A model generated the notes under the pieces. The model did no database searches. It worked only from the letters and a program-made list of their open reading frames with translations, and was not told where the DNA came from. Shown piece after piece: positions 40,763-50,415 of a DNA stretch of 64,000 nucleotides. How positions within the stretch are numbered: the first letter of the stretch is position 1; every line of letters begins with the position of its first letter. The DNA is from a virus, in the IMG/VR virus record IMGVR_UViG_3300027899_000800, positions 1 to 64,000 of that record. One strand, given 5' to 3'. Position numbers and translations under genes: made by a program.

Positions 40763-41038
40763 ATGAATACAATAGAACGTCCACAAGATAATATTACATG
40801 GTCAGTGATGGAAGATTTAAGGTTAAGAGCAGATGTAGGTTTAAAAAAATATAACACAACATTAGATGAAAATAATCATCAAAATATGCTTCAACATGCC
40901 TATGAGGAAGCACTTGATTTAGCTCAGTATTTAAAAAAAGAAATAACTACATTAAACACAATTCAAGATTTAGTTAAACAATATCCTAATGATATGGAGC
41001 TGGGAGAACAAATAAGAATGAAATATGGCAAAAAATAA
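40763..41038 (+). CDS. MazG-like nucleotide pyrophosphohydrolase domain
   Basis: A 91-residue helical protein. LRLRADVGLKKYNTTLDEN followed by MLQHAYEEALDLAQYLKKEI resembles the helix pair of MazG-like/dUTPase-superfamily folds, with an EEALD metal-binding motif. It may hydrolyse unwanted dNTPs. The second ExxD helix is not clear, so activity is uncertain. It overlaps the nuclease gene by 14 nt. Confidence 0.6.
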   Translation: MNTIERPQDNITWSVMEDLRLRADVGLKKYNTTLDENNHQNMLQHAYEEALDLAQYLKKEITTLNTIQDLVKQYPNDMELGEQIRMKYGKK

Positions 41039-41966
41039 ATTAACTGAAGTTGAATTAAAAATAAAAAATACTGCTCCTAAAGAAATAGATTATAGATTTC
41101 AAACTACAGTATCTTATTCTCAATATTCTATATATCGTAGATGTCCTCATCAGTGGTATTTGAATTATGTTAAAGGTTTAGCTTCATACCAAGCATCAAT
41201 TCATACTATATTTGGTACTTCAATTCATGAAACAGTACAACATTATTTAAAAGTAATGTATGAGGAAAGTGGGGCGGCGGCTGATAGGGTAGATATAATA
41301 ACTATGTTTAATGAGCGTTTTAGAGCCATATATAAAGAAGAATTTGAAAGAAGTAAACAACATTTCTCTAACCCAGACGAAATGAAAGAATTTTTTGAAG
41401 ATGGAGTTAATGTATTAACATGGTTTAAAAAACATCGTAATCAATTTTTCTCAACTCGTAATGTAGTATTATTAGGTATTGAAATGCCTTTAATGGTTAA
41501 TTTGTCTAAAAATTTATTTTTAAAAGGTTATATTGATTTTGTATTGTATGATAAAGATTTAGATAAAGTTTATATATATGATATTAAAACATCAAGACAA
41601 GGATGGAATGACAAAGCTAAAAAAGATGAAATAAAAATATCTCAAATATTACTTTATAAAGAATATTTTTCAAAACAATATAATATTGATATTGAGAAAA
41701 TTGAAGTTGAGTTCTTTATAATGAAAAGAAAAATTTGGGAGAATGATGCTTTTGCTATACCTTATATCTCATCATTTAAACCAGCTAGTGGTAAGACAAA
41801 ACGTAAACAAGCAATGGAAAAATTTAATGTGTTCTTAGCTGAATGTTTTGATAGTGAAGGTAAAATGGTAGATAAAGAATATTCTAAAATAGTAAGTAAA
41901 GATAGTTGCACTTATTGTCCGTTTAATAATGATAAAACACTTTGCAATAAAAATGTCGCTTCTTAA
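41025..41966 (+). CDS. PD-(D/E)XK nuclease with probable Fe-S cluster
   Basis: A 313-residue RecB/Cas4/AddB-like exonuclease domain. Motifs: YSIYRRCPHQWYLNYV (first Cys, near 40), FGTSIHETVQ (His), LKGYIDFVLYD (Asp) and VYIYDIKTS (D-x-K), then C-terminal SCTYCPF-x-x-x-x-x-LC with three more Cys. Four cysteines in this layout usually hold a 4Fe-4S cluster. The role is DNA end processing or recombination. Confidence 0.85.
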   Translation: MAKNKLTEVELKIKNTAPKEIDYRFQTTVSYSQYSIYRRCPHQWYLNYVKGLASYQASIHTIFGTSIHETVQHYLKVMYEESGAAADRVDIITMFNERFRAIYKEEFERSKQHFSNPDEMKEFFEDGVNVLTWFKKHRNQFFSTRNVVLLGIEMPLMVNLSKNLFLKGYIDFVLYDKDLDKVYIYDIKTSRQGWNDKAKKDEIKISQILLYKEYFSKQYNIDIEKIEVEFFIMKRKIWENDAFAIPYISSFKPASGKTKRKQAMEKFNVFLAECFDSEGKMVDKEYSKIVSKDSCTYCPFNNDKTLCNKNVAS

Positions 41967-42003
41967 TTTTTGTATATATTTATATATGTAAAATATATAT
42001 TAT

Positions 42004-42198
42004 ATGGGAGACAATAAATTAACAAGTGTTAAAGTTAGTGAAGAGTTATTTGAAGAATTTAAAGTATTATGTGTACGTACAAAATTCTCACTTCAAAAAT
42101 TAGTAGATAGAAGTATTCATATGTACTTAACCAGTGATGACTTTAGAAAAGAAATGCATAGCCATACTAATTTATCATTATCAGGTAGTCAAGTTTAA
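42004..42198 (+). CDS. Ribbon-helix-helix (CopG-like) DNA-binding protein
   Basis: A 64-residue protein: TSVKVSEELFEEFKVLCVRTKFSLQKLVDRSIHMYL has the beta strand plus two-helix pattern of RHH repressors. A TTTGTATATATTTATATATG element (41969-41988) lies just upstream and may be its promoter or operator. It precedes glycan island 2 and could regulate it. Confidence 0.7.
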   Translation: MGDNKLTSVKVSEELFEEFKVLCVRTKFSLQKLVDRSIHMYLTSDDFRKEMHSHTNLSLSGSQV

Positions 42199-42216
42199 AA
42201 ATAATTAAAACACGTT

Positions 42217-43659
42217 ATGAAAGAAGGTTACATTCCAAAAGAACAAAGGAAAAAAATTTTATTATTGTGTGATGATATCAGATTTACATCTGGTATAGCA
42301 ACAATGGCTAGAGAAATTGTAGTAGGAACATCTCATGCTTTTAATTGGGTTAATCTAGGAGGTGCTATTGACCATCCAGAAAAAGGAAAACGATTTGATT
42401 TAAGTCAAGATACAAATACACATAATGGCATAGATGATGCTAGTGTTTTTGTATACCCAACTTCAGGTTATGGTGATCCAAATTTAGTTAGAACATTGAT
42501 AGATTTAGAAAAACCAGATGTTATTATGTTTTTCACAGATCCTAGATATTGGATTTGGTTATTCCAAATGGAAGGAGAAATAAGAAAGAAAATACCAATG
42601 GTATATCTAAACATATGGGATGATTACCCAGCACCATTATATAATGAAGCTTATTATGAGTCATGTGATGGATTAATGTCTATATCAAAACAAACACTTA
42701 ATATAAATAAATTAGTATTAGGTGAAAAAGCTAAAAATAAAATATTGAGTTATGTACCACACGGTATAAATGATAATATATTTTATCCAATTGATGATAA
42801 ACATAAAGATTATCCTAGATTATTAGAAGTTAAAAAGTCATTTTTTAAAGATAAAAATTATGACTTTACTTTAATGTTTAACTCTAGAAACATCAGACGT
42901 AAATCAGTACCTGATGCGTTAGCTGCTTTTAAATTATTTTTAGATAAATTACCAAAAGAAAAAGCTGATAAATGTGCTTTCATGTTACATACTCAGCCTG
43001 TTGATGATAATGGTACAGATTTATATGCTGTAAGGGATATGTTATTTAACGCTGACCAATGTTCTCAAATATATTTCTCAGATCAAAGATTACCATCATA
43101 TGATGTTAATTTGTTGTACAATTTATCTGATGCTGTTATATTATTAAGTTCAAATGAAGGATGGGGTTTATCATTAACTGAAGGAATGATGGTTGGAAAA
43201 ATGATTATAGCCAATGTAACAGGTGGAATGCAAGATCAAATGAGATTTGAAAATGAAAATGGAGAGTGGATTGATTTTGATAGTGAATTCTGTTCTAATC
43301 ATATGGGTAAATATAAAAAATGTGGAGATTGGGCTATACCAGTATTTCCAAGTAATATAAGTTTACAAGGTTCTGTACCTACACCTTATATATTTGATGA
43401 TAGAGCTGATTTTAGAGATGCTGCTGATGCTATAATGAAGATTTATGAGTTAGGAGATGAAGAAAGAAAACGTAGAGGTAAATTAGCTCATGAATGGGTC
43501 ACATCAAATGAATCTATGATGTCTGCTTCAAATATGTGTAAAAATGTTATTAACCATATTGATACAGTAATACTTAATTGGAAACCAAAACCAAAATTTG
43601 AGTTAATTAAAACTCAACCATTAAAAAGAAAACATATTCGTCACAAGTTAATTTATTAA
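42217..43659 (+). CDS. Glycosyltransferase, GT-B (GT4-like)
   Basis: A 480-residue protein. It starts KILLLCDDIRFTSGIATMAREIV (N-terminal Rossmann with the SG(I/V) loop) and has VPHGIND near 187, FNSRNIRRKSVPDALAAF near 222 and SSNEGWGLSLTEGMMVGK near 316. These correspond to the donor-binding E-x7-E-like motif of GT4 enzymes. First gene of glycan island 2. Confidence 0.82.
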   Translation: MKEGYIPKEQRKKILLLCDDIRFTSGIATMAREIVVGTSHAFNWVNLGGAIDHPEKGKRFDLSQDTNTHNGIDDASVFVYPTSGYGDPNLVRTLIDLEKPDVIMFFTDPRYWIWLFQMEGEIRKKIPMVYLNIWDDYPAPLYNEAYYESCDGLMSISKQTLNINKLVLGEKAKNKILSYVPHGINDNIFYPIDDKHKDYPRLLEVKKSFFKDKNYDFTLMFNSRNIRRKSVPDALAAFKLFLDKLPKEKADKCAFMLHTQPVDDNGTDLYAVRDMLFNADQCSQIYFSDQRLPSYDVNLLYNLSDAVILLSSNEGWGLSLTEGMMVGKMIIANVTGGMQDQMRFENENGEWIDFDSEFCSNHMGKYKKCGDWAIPVFPSNISLQGSVPTPYIFDDRADFRDAADAIMKIYELGDEERKRRGKLAHEWVTSNESMMSASNMCKNVINHIDTVILNWKPKPKFELIKTQPLKRKHIRHKLIY

Positions 43660-43664
43660 TAGTT

Positions 43665-44963
43665 ATGAAACCATTATTAGTTATAAGCTGCCCTGTAGAT
43701 ACAGTATCAGGGTATGGAGCTAGAAGTAGAGATATAGTTAAAGCAATTCTAAAATACGATAAATATGATGTCCGAATCATATCTCAACGTTGGGGAAATA
43801 CATCATATGGAGCTTTAAATCCAGATAATGAAGAGGAAAAAAATATTTTAGATTTGATATGGAAACAACCTCAATTACCTAAACAACCTGATGTTTGGAT
43901 TCAAATCACAGTACCAAATGAATTTCAACCAATAGGAAAATTTAATATTGGTATAACCGCTGGTATTGAAACTACATTATGTGATCCAAGCTGGATTGAA
44001 GGAGTTAATAGAATGAATTTAACCTTAGTATCTTCAAACCATGCTAAAAAAGTATTCGAATTATCTTCATTTGAGAAAAAAGATCCTAATACTGATCAAG
44101 TTGTATCAATAGTAAAATTAGAAAAACCAATAGAAGTTTTATTTGAAGGAGCTGATTTATCTAAATATTTTTATATACCAAATGATGATTTAGAAGAAAC
44201 AGAATTAGTTAGTTCATTAGATGATATAGAAGATAATTTTTGCTTTTTATTTGTAGGACATTGGTTGCAAGGACAGATAGGTGAGGATAGAAAAAATGTA
44301 GGTTACATGATTAAAGCATTTTTAGAAATATTTAAAAATAAAACTAATCAACCAGCTTTAATTTTAAAAACATCTCAAGTAACTTCTTCTGTAATAGATA
44401 GAGAAGATGTATTAAAAAAGATAGATGCTATTAAACAAACAGTTAAAGGAAATTTACCTAACATTTATTTACTACATGGTGAATTAGATGATAAAGATAT
44501 AAATGATTTATATAATCATGAGAAAGTAAAAGCTATGGTATCATTAACTAAAGGAGAAGGTTTTGGTAGACCATTACTTGAATTTAGTTTATCTAAAAAA
44601 CCTATCATAACTACTAATTATAGTGGACATACAGATTTTTTACATCCTGATTATAATTTATTAATAGATGGAACATTGACTAATGTACATCCATCAGCTG
44701 TCTCTCAAAATATGGTACTAGCTGAATCACAATGGTTTACTCCTAATGATAATAGTGTGGCTGATGCTTTTAAAAATGTATTTAGTAATTATGAAAAATA
44801 TAGTGAGTTAGCTAAAAGACAAACTCATTATTCTAAAACTAATTTCTCATTTGATAAAATGGCTGAAGTATTAGATAATATATTGGAAACTAAAGTTCCT
44901 AAACAAATAGAACTTAAACTTCCTCAATTAAAGAAAATTGGATTAAATAAAGTTGATAAATAA
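43665..44963 (+). CDS. Glycosyltransferase, GT-B (GT4-like)
   Basis: A 432-residue protein starting LLVISCPVDTVSGYGARSRDIVKAI. It has a LFVGHWLQGQIGEDRKNVGYM segment near 195 and the donor-site VSLTKGEGFGRPLLEFSLSKKPII near 287-310. Clearly GT4-like. It overlaps the next gene by one base (TAATG). Confidence 0.82.
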   Translation: MKPLLVISCPVDTVSGYGARSRDIVKAILKYDKYDVRIISQRWGNTSYGALNPDNEEEKNILDLIWKQPQLPKQPDVWIQITVPNEFQPIGKFNIGITAGIETTLCDPSWIEGVNRMNLTLVSSNHAKKVFELSSFEKKDPNTDQVVSIVKLEKPIEVLFEGADLSKYFYIPNDDLEETELVSSLDDIEDNFCFLFVGHWLQGQIGEDRKNVGYMIKAFLEIFKNKTNQPALILKTSQVTSSVIDREDVLKKIDAIKQTVKGNLPNIYLLHGELDDKDINDLYNHEKVKAMVSLTKGEGFGRPLLEFSLSKKPIITTNYSGHTDFLHPDYNLLIDGTLTNVHPSAVSQNMVLAESQWFTPNDNSVADAFKNVFSNYEKYSELAKRQTHYSKTNFSFDKMAEVLDNILETKVPKQIELKLPQLKKIGLNKVDK

Positions 44964-45568
44964 TGAAAATATTTACTTTTGGTGACAGTCATGGATCTTG
45001 TGGAGGGTGGGATACAGCTTATATAACCGCAGTGTATCATGGTCCGTTATTATGTTATACAATAGGTAAAAAAGTATTAGAAGTAATGAATATTTCATTA
45101 TATGATGTTCAAGAAGGAGATGCTATTATATTTTGTTTTGGAGAAATAGATTGTAGATGTCATATCAAAAAACATATAACTGAAGAAATATCATATCAGA
45201 ATATTATAGATGATATAATTTATAATTATTTTGAAGCTATAAAAACTAATATTAATATATTAGATAAGAAAGTAAAACCATATGTTTTTAATGTTGTTCC
45301 TCCAGTAGAAAGTGAAACCATAATTCAAAATCCAGATTTCCCAACTGTTGGATCAGATGAAGAGAGAAAATCATATGTTATTTATTTTAATAAAAAAATA
45401 AAAGAATATTGTGAAAAATATGATTATGGTTTTTTTGATGTGTATGATAAATACACTAATGAAAATGGTATGTTGAAGAAAGAATTATCCGATAATAATG
45501 TTCATATAGCAGAAAATAAATATATTACTGAATTTATAATTGAAAATATTTTAAATAATGACAAGTAA
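44963..45568 (+). CDS. SGNH-type esterase/acyltransferase-like protein
   Basis: A 201-residue protein: FTFGDSHGSCGG (block I, GDSH), then CFGEIDCR (block III-like G-E-D) and a C-terminal D-x-VHI (block V Asp/His). A GDSHG start is common in SGNH hydrolases of polysaccharide loci. It may add or remove acyl groups on the glycan. It overlaps both neighbours. Confidence 0.7.
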   Translation: MKIFTFGDSHGSCGGWDTAYITAVYHGPLLCYTIGKKVLEVMNISLYDVQEGDAIIFCFGEIDCRCHIKKHITEEISYQNIIDDIIYNYFEAIKTNINILDKKVKPYVFNVVPPVESETIIQNPDFPTVGSDEERKSYVIYFNKKIKEYCEKYDYGFFDVYDKYTNENGMLKKELSDNNVHIAENKYITEFIIENILNNDK

Positions 45569-45809
45569 AGAATTTGTTGTATGGATGAAAGGATTTATGG
45601 AAGCATGTAATGACTTTACAGCTACACCTAAACAATGGGATGAAATTAAAAATACTTTAGATAAAATAAATGATAATAAAACATCATCCAACCACACCAC
45701 CGCTGTATGGAATGACCAAATGGGATGTTGGCATTATATAAACTACCCAGAAGGATTTGGATATTATACAAACAATACATCAGAAAATAAAAAGAAAGAA
45801 AATGAATGA
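45558..45809 (+). CDS. Hypothetical protein, 83 residues
   Basis: It starts TSKEFVVWMKGFMEACNDFTATPKQWDEIKNTLDKI, a helical pattern found in many small phage proteins, then an aromatic segment. It overlaps the SGNH gene by 11 nt and the next gene by 8 nt. No function known. Confidence 0.65.
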   Translation: MTSKEFVVWMKGFMEACNDFTATPKQWDEIKNTLDKINDNKTSSNHTTAVWNDQMGCWHYINYPEGFGYYTNNTSENKKKENE

Positions 45810-46233
45810 TAAACTAGTAATATGTTCTCGTTGCAGCTCAGATGCCTGTTATGAACATGAAAGTGTAGATAAAATTACTATATGGAATTGTATGAGTTGT
45901 GGATTTACAACTAACGAAGTTATGATTGAAGGAAGTGAATTAGCAACTCAAACAGAAGAAATAATACCTGAGCTATATAAGGATATTAAATTTGTAGATG
46001 ATAAAAAACGAATATGGTATCCAACTGTACTTAATATAGAAGATAAAGGTACTGTATTTGCAAATGGTACTAATGAAAATAATTGGGGTTGGGCAGGTAT
46101 TAAAGTTATAGAGACTACAAATGAAGAAAAAGAAAAACTTAAAGGCGCTAAATATAAATCAAATCCATCAACATTAAGAACATTTAGAGAAGATCAGTTT
46201 GATGAAGCTTGCGCTTATATTGGATTAATTTAA
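45802..46233 (+). CDS. Zinc-ribbon phage protein, 143 residues
   Basis: Start taken at 45802 (MNDKLVICSRC), since the upstream part of the frame overlaps the previous gene. Two CxxC pairs (CSRCSSD and CMSCGF) form a zinc ribbon in the first 40 residues. A small C-terminal domain contains WGWAGIKV and FDEACAYIGLI. Resembles conserved phage zinc-ribbon proteins; role unknown. Confidence 0.7.
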   Translation: MNDKLVICSRCSSDACYEHESVDKITIWNCMSCGFTTNEVMIEGSELATQTEEIIPELYKDIKFVDDKKRIWYPTVLNIEDKGTVFANGTNENNWGWAGIKVIETTNEEKEKLKGAKYKSNPSTLRTFREDQFDEACAYIGLI

Positions 46234-46243
46234 AATTTAAGTT

Positions 46244-46873
46244 ATGGAAACTATTAGTTTTGCTGTTACTGCTTGTAACGAATATGAAGAATTAGATAGA
46301 CTTTTAAATCAACTTCATACCCATATTAATGATGGAGATGAAATTATACTCCAGTTAGATAAAAGTGCTACTAAAAATGTTAGGGACATAGCTAAAAGTT
46401 ATGAAACAAGAGGAACAAGATATGAATATGAAGTCATAGAATATCCTTTAAATAATGATTTTTCTTCTTTTAAAAATAATCTTAAAGATAAATGTTATAA
46501 AGATTGGATTTTCTTTATTGATGCTGATGAGTATTTAAGTGATGGATTATTAGATAATATTCATGATATACTTAATATTAATAAAGGATTAGTAGATGTT
46601 ATATCTGTTCCTAGAATTAATACAGTAGCAGGTTTAACTAGAGAACATATTGATAAATGGAGGTGGTTTGTTGATGAAAATAATTATATTAATTATCCTG
46701 ACTACCAAACTCGTATATGCATTAATAAACCTAATATAACATGGGTAAATAAAGTCCATGAAAGATTATCAGGTTGGAAAACAATAGCTAATTTACCTCA
46801 TGGATATGATTTAGTTCATCCTAAAACTATTGAAAGACAAGAACGTCAAAATAATTTTTATAATAATTTATAA
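46244..46873 (+). CDS. Glycosyltransferase family 2
   Basis: A 209-residue GT-A enzyme. FAVTACNEYEELDRLLNQL opens the fold, FFIDADEYL near residue 93 is the DxD metal site, and WVNKVHERLSGW near 172 matches the acceptor-side motif of WaaE/KdtX-like transferases. The family typically adds glucose or heptose-like sugars. Part of island 2. Confidence 0.83.
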   Translation: METISFAVTACNEYEELDRLLNQLHTHINDGDEIILQLDKSATKNVRDIAKSYETRGTRYEYEVIEYPLNNDFSSFKNNLKDKCYKDWIFFIDADEYLSDGLLDNIHDILNINKGLVDVISVPRINTVAGLTREHIDKWRWFVDENNYINYPDYQTRICINKPNITWVNKVHERLSGWKTIANLPHGYDLVHPKTIERQERQNNFYNNL

Positions 46874-46874
46874 C

Positions 46875-47504
46875 ATGGATCAATTAACACAATTAGGACT
46901 TAAATACGGTACTGATAAAGCTACTGAACATAATTTTACTCCATTTTATGATAGTTTTTTAAACCAATATAGAGAAACATTTTCTAATATTTTAGAAATA
47001 GGAGTTCAATATGGACCAAGTATTAGAATGTGGTCTAATTATTTTCCAAATGCTAATATATATGGAGCTGATATTAAATTATTAGTTAAAAATGAAGAAG
47101 ATAGAATATTTTTATTTGATAAAATAGATCAATCTAATAGAGAAGATTTAGCTAAAGTATTAGATCAATCAACTTATGAGTTTGATATGATTATTGATGA
47201 CGGTGGTCATACAATGAAACAACAGCAAGTTAGTCTAGGTTATTTATTTCCTTTTGTTAAGCCAGGAGGATTTTATATATTAGAAGATATACATACTTCA
47301 TTCCAAGAACGTTTTAATGATTATGAATGTCATGTTAACACATATCATATGCTAGCAAATATAATCCATTATGATAAATTATATTCTAATTATATGACTA
47401 AAGAAGAAATAAATTATATAAATAATAATATTAGTAGTTTTGAATTTTATACTAACTCACCTAATTTAAGCCACAGTGTGACTTGTATTATACAAAAAAA
47501 ATAA
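46875..47504 (+). CDS. SAM-dependent methyltransferase (CmcI/MycE-like)
   Basis: 209 residues from the ATG at 46875, just after the previous stop. ILEIGVQYGPSIRMWSNYFPNANIYGADI binds SAM, and MIIDDGGHTMKQQQVS with FVKPGGFYILEDIHTSF matches the cephalosporin-hydroxylase/rhamnosyl-O-methyltransferase group with a metal-binding DDGxH. Probably methylates a sugar hydroxyl. Confidence 0.82.
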   Translation: MDQLTQLGLKYGTDKATEHNFTPFYDSFLNQYRETFSNILEIGVQYGPSIRMWSNYFPNANIYGADIKLLVKNEEDRIFLFDKIDQSNREDLAKVLDQSTYEFDMIIDDGGHTMKQQQVSLGYLFPFVKPGGFYILEDIHTSFQERFNDYECHVNTYHMLANIIHYDKLYSNYMTKEEINYINNNISSFEFYTNSPNLSHSVTCIIQKK

Positions 47505-47510
47505 ACCTAA

Positions 47511-48797
47511 ATGATTAAAATAGAAAACATTCAGTCTCTAATTAATAATCATGTATCACCTTATATATATAATGCTAAAGCATTTAAACCAGGTGAAACA
47601 CCTATTTATTATTCAGGTCCATATTGGGATGAAAAAGAAACTGAAGCAGCTATTGATTCATTCTTGAATGGCAAATGGATTACAGCTGGAGAAAGAGTAT
47701 ATAAATTCGAGAATAAATTTAGTAAACGATTTAATACAAGACATTCTCATATGGTCAACTCAGGCAGTTCAGCTAATTTAATTTTAATAGCTGCCTTAAA
47801 GAAAAGATTTAAATGGGAAGATGGAGATGAAATTATAGTTTCACCTGTTGGTTTCGCTACTACAATATCAGTTCTATATCAGAATAGATTAAAACCAGTG
47901 TTTATAGATATTGAGTGGGATACTTTAAATTTTGATATTAATCAAATTGAATCTAAAATAACATCTAAAACTAAAGGTATATTTGTATCACCAGTATTAG
48001 GTAATCCTCCTGATATAGATAAACTAATTAGATTATGCATCAAATACAATATAAAATTAATAGGAGATAATTGTGATAGTTTAGGAAGTAAATGGGATGG
48101 AAAATACCTAAACGAATACTATGTAGCATATGCTAATTCTTTTTACCCAGCACACCATATTAGTACAGGTGAAGGAGGAATGTGTTGCACAGATGATGAT
48201 GAATTAAAAAAATTATTTGTAAGTTTAAGTTGGTGGGGTAGAGATTGTTATTGTATTGGTTCTGCTAATTTATTACCATGTGGTACTTGTGGAAATAGAT
48301 TTGATAAATGGTTAGAAAACTATGATGGAGTTATAGATCATAAGTATGTGTTTAGTGAAATGGGATATAATTTAAAGCCACTTGATTTACAAGGCGCTAT
48401 TGGTTTAGTTCAACTTGATAAATTAGATGAAATTGAAACTAATAGAAGAATTTCTAAAAATACACTTAGTAAAATTTTTACTGATAATATACCTGGATTA
48501 AGAATACCTAATGTATTACCTAAAGCTGATCCATGTTGGTTTGGTACTCCATTTATATGTGATGAACCAGGTCTAAAACATAGATTGGTAGAATACTTAG
48601 AAGCAAATAAAATACAAACTAGAAATTATTTTGCAGGTAATATCTTATTACATCCAGGATATTCTGAGCTTGATGATTATAAATTATATCCTGAAGCTAA
48701 TAAAGTACTTGATAAAGTATTTTTTATAGGAGCAGCTCCACATTATACAGAACCGGTATTTAATTATATCAATGATGTTATAACTAAATTTAAATGA
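47511..48797 (+). CDS. rfbH: CDP-4-keto-6-deoxyglucose 3-dehydrase (E1) type
   Basis: A 428-residue DegT/StrS-fold enzyme. The usual PLP lysine is replaced by His (SFYPAHHISTGEGG, H215/H216), the hallmark of the E1 3-dehydrase. A cysteine cluster RDCYC-x8-CGTCG-x-RF near residues 245-262 matches the 2Fe-2S site of RfbH. YNLKPLDLQGAIG is also conserved. It removes the 3-OH to make 3,6-dideoxyhexoses. Its partner E3 reductase is not visible here. Confidence 0.88.
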   Translation: MIKIENIQSLINNHVSPYIYNAKAFKPGETPIYYSGPYWDEKETEAAIDSFLNGKWITAGERVYKFENKFSKRFNTRHSHMVNSGSSANLILIAALKKRFKWEDGDEIIVSPVGFATTISVLYQNRLKPVFIDIEWDTLNFDINQIESKITSKTKGIFVSPVLGNPPDIDKLIRLCIKYNIKLIGDNCDSLGSKWDGKYLNEYYVAYANSFYPAHHISTGEGGMCCTDDDELKKLFVSLSWWGRDCYCIGSANLLPCGTCGNRFDKWLENYDGVIDHKYVFSEMGYNLKPLDLQGAIGLVQLDKLDEIETNRRISKNTLSKIFTDNIPGLRIPNVLPKADPCWFGTPFICDEPGLKHRLVEYLEANKIQTRNYFAGNILLHPGYSELDDYKLYPEANKVLDKVFFIGAAPHYTEPVFNYINDVITKFK

Positions 48798-49471
48798 AAT
48801 TATTAGTATTAGGAGATGGATTATTAGGAAGTGAAATTGTAAGACAAACTGGTTGGGATTACATCTCTAGAAAGAAAAATAATATTGATTTTATTAATGA
48901 TCCATTGTCTCATTATCTTGGAGACTATGATACTATACTAAATTGTATAGCGAATACAAATACTTATTCTACTGATAAAGAAAGTATATATTCTATCAAT
49001 TATCATTTTGTAATTAAATTATCTAATATTTGTAAAATGTTAGGTAAAAAATTAATTCATATATCATCAGATTATGTTTATGCTGACTCAATTCCATTTG
49101 CTACTGAAAATGATTTAGCAGTTCCATCTTCTAATTGGTATACATTTTCAAAATTATTAGCTGATGAATATATTATGTTTAATAATAAAAATTATCTAAT
49201 AACTAGATGCTCATTTAAACCAAAACCATTTCCTTATGATGCTGGTTGGCTTGATCAAACAGGAAATTTTGATTACGTTGATACTATATCTAATTTAATT
49301 ATACAATTAATAAATAAAGATGCTAATGGAGTATATAATGTAGGTACTGAAGCGAAAACAATATATAAATTAGCTAAACAAACAAAACAAAATGTTAGAA
49401 TAGATTTTAGGCCAAAATGTGCTCCGAGTGATATAACAATGAACTTAGATAAACTTAAATCAATATTATGA
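48794..49471 (+). CDS. RmlD-like sugar nucleotide reductase
   Basis: A 225-residue SDR: LLVLGDGLLGSEIVRQ (NAD-binding), NCIANTNTYSTD, HISSDYVYADS and active-site YTFSK near 116-120. This is the dTDP-4-dehydrorhamnose reductase pattern, but shorter (RmlD is about 300), so the substrate is uncertain. It overlaps rfbH by 4 nt and could reduce the 4-keto group of its product. Confidence 0.75.
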   Translation: MKLLVLGDGLLGSEIVRQTGWDYISRKKNNIDFINDPLSHYLGDYDTILNCIANTNTYSTDKESIYSINYHFVIKLSNICKMLGKKLIHISSDYVYADSIPFATENDLAVPSSNWYTFSKLLADEYIMFNNKNYLITRCSFKPKPFPYDAGWLDQTGNFDYVDTISNLIIQLINKDANGVYNVGTEAKTIYKLAKQTKQNVRIDFRPKCAPSDITMNLDKLKSIL

Positions 49472-50415
49472 ATGTAGTGTTTTTATCTCAAATGGGATTC
49501 ATAGGTAAAATACCTAGAAATCATCCTAATATGAGAGTTGAATTTGCTCAAATGTGTGCTTTACAAACAGATCATTATCCTTTATTTAATATGGAGGCTA
49601 TACAACAAAAATATGATATAGCAATACTATTAATACCCAAAACACCAGTGGACAGAGATAAATTATATAATATTGATGTTGTAGGTAACGCCCGTAAAAT
49701 AGCAGATAAAGTGTTGTTTATGCAAGAAGGTCCTAATTGGATACATCAAGATTTACCTGTACATCAACAAATATGGCATTATAATTTATTAACTAGTGTT
49801 GATGGAATATTAACTGAAAATGAAACTGATATACAGTATTTCAAAGGTATTAATCCTAAAGTACCTATTCAAGATATACCTTCATTAATGATTGAAGATT
49901 ATATTTTAGAATTTAAAGATATTAAACAACAGGATAAAGTTATTATCGGGGGTAATTTTACTAGATGGTATGGTGGATTTGATAGTTATGTTACAGCAAC
50001 TGAATTTGATTTACCTATATGGGCGCCAAGTATGGGACGTCGACAACCAAATGAAGAACAATTAGTTACTCATTTACCTTATCTACAATGGGTTGATTGG
50101 ATTAAAGTATTAGCTGAATTCAAATATGCTGTACATTTAATGCCTACAATAGGAGCTGGTACGTTTGCTATGAATTGTGGTTTTTTAGGTATACCTTGTA
50201 TTGGATATAAGGGAATTGATACTCAAAGACAAATTCATCCTTTATTAAGTGTTGATTTAGGAGATTTAGAATCTGCTAGAAATTTAGCTATTAAACTAAA
50301 AAATGATAACTCTTTCTATATTGAATGTTGTGGTGACGCTAAACAAAATTATAGAACACATTTTAGTGAGGAACAATTTTTATATAAAATGAATAACTAT
50401 TTCAAATCACTATGA
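49468..50415 (+). CDS. Putative GT-B glycosyltransferase
   Basis: A 315-residue protein. The start NVVFLSQMGFIGKIPRNHPNMR resembles a Rossmann half, and a C-terminal half includes IIGGNFTRWYGGF and MPTIGAGTFAMNCGFLGIPCIGYKG, like a GT-B donor domain. No sharp family match. It overlaps both neighbours by 4 nt. Confidence 0.65.
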   Translation: MNVVFLSQMGFIGKIPRNHPNMRVEFAQMCALQTDHYPLFNMEAIQQKYDIAILLIPKTPVDRDKLYNIDVVGNARKIADKVLFMQEGPNWIHQDLPVHQQIWHYNLLTSVDGILTENETDIQYFKGINPKVPIQDIPSLMIEDYILEFKDIKQQDKVIIGGNFTRWYGGFDSYVTATEFDLPIWAPSMGRRQPNEEQLVTHLPYLQWVDWIKVLAEFKYAVHLMPTIGAGTFAMNCGFLGIPCIGYKGIDTQRQIHPLLSVDLGDLESARNLAIKLKNDNSFYIECCGDAKQNYRTHFSEEQFLYKMNNYFKSL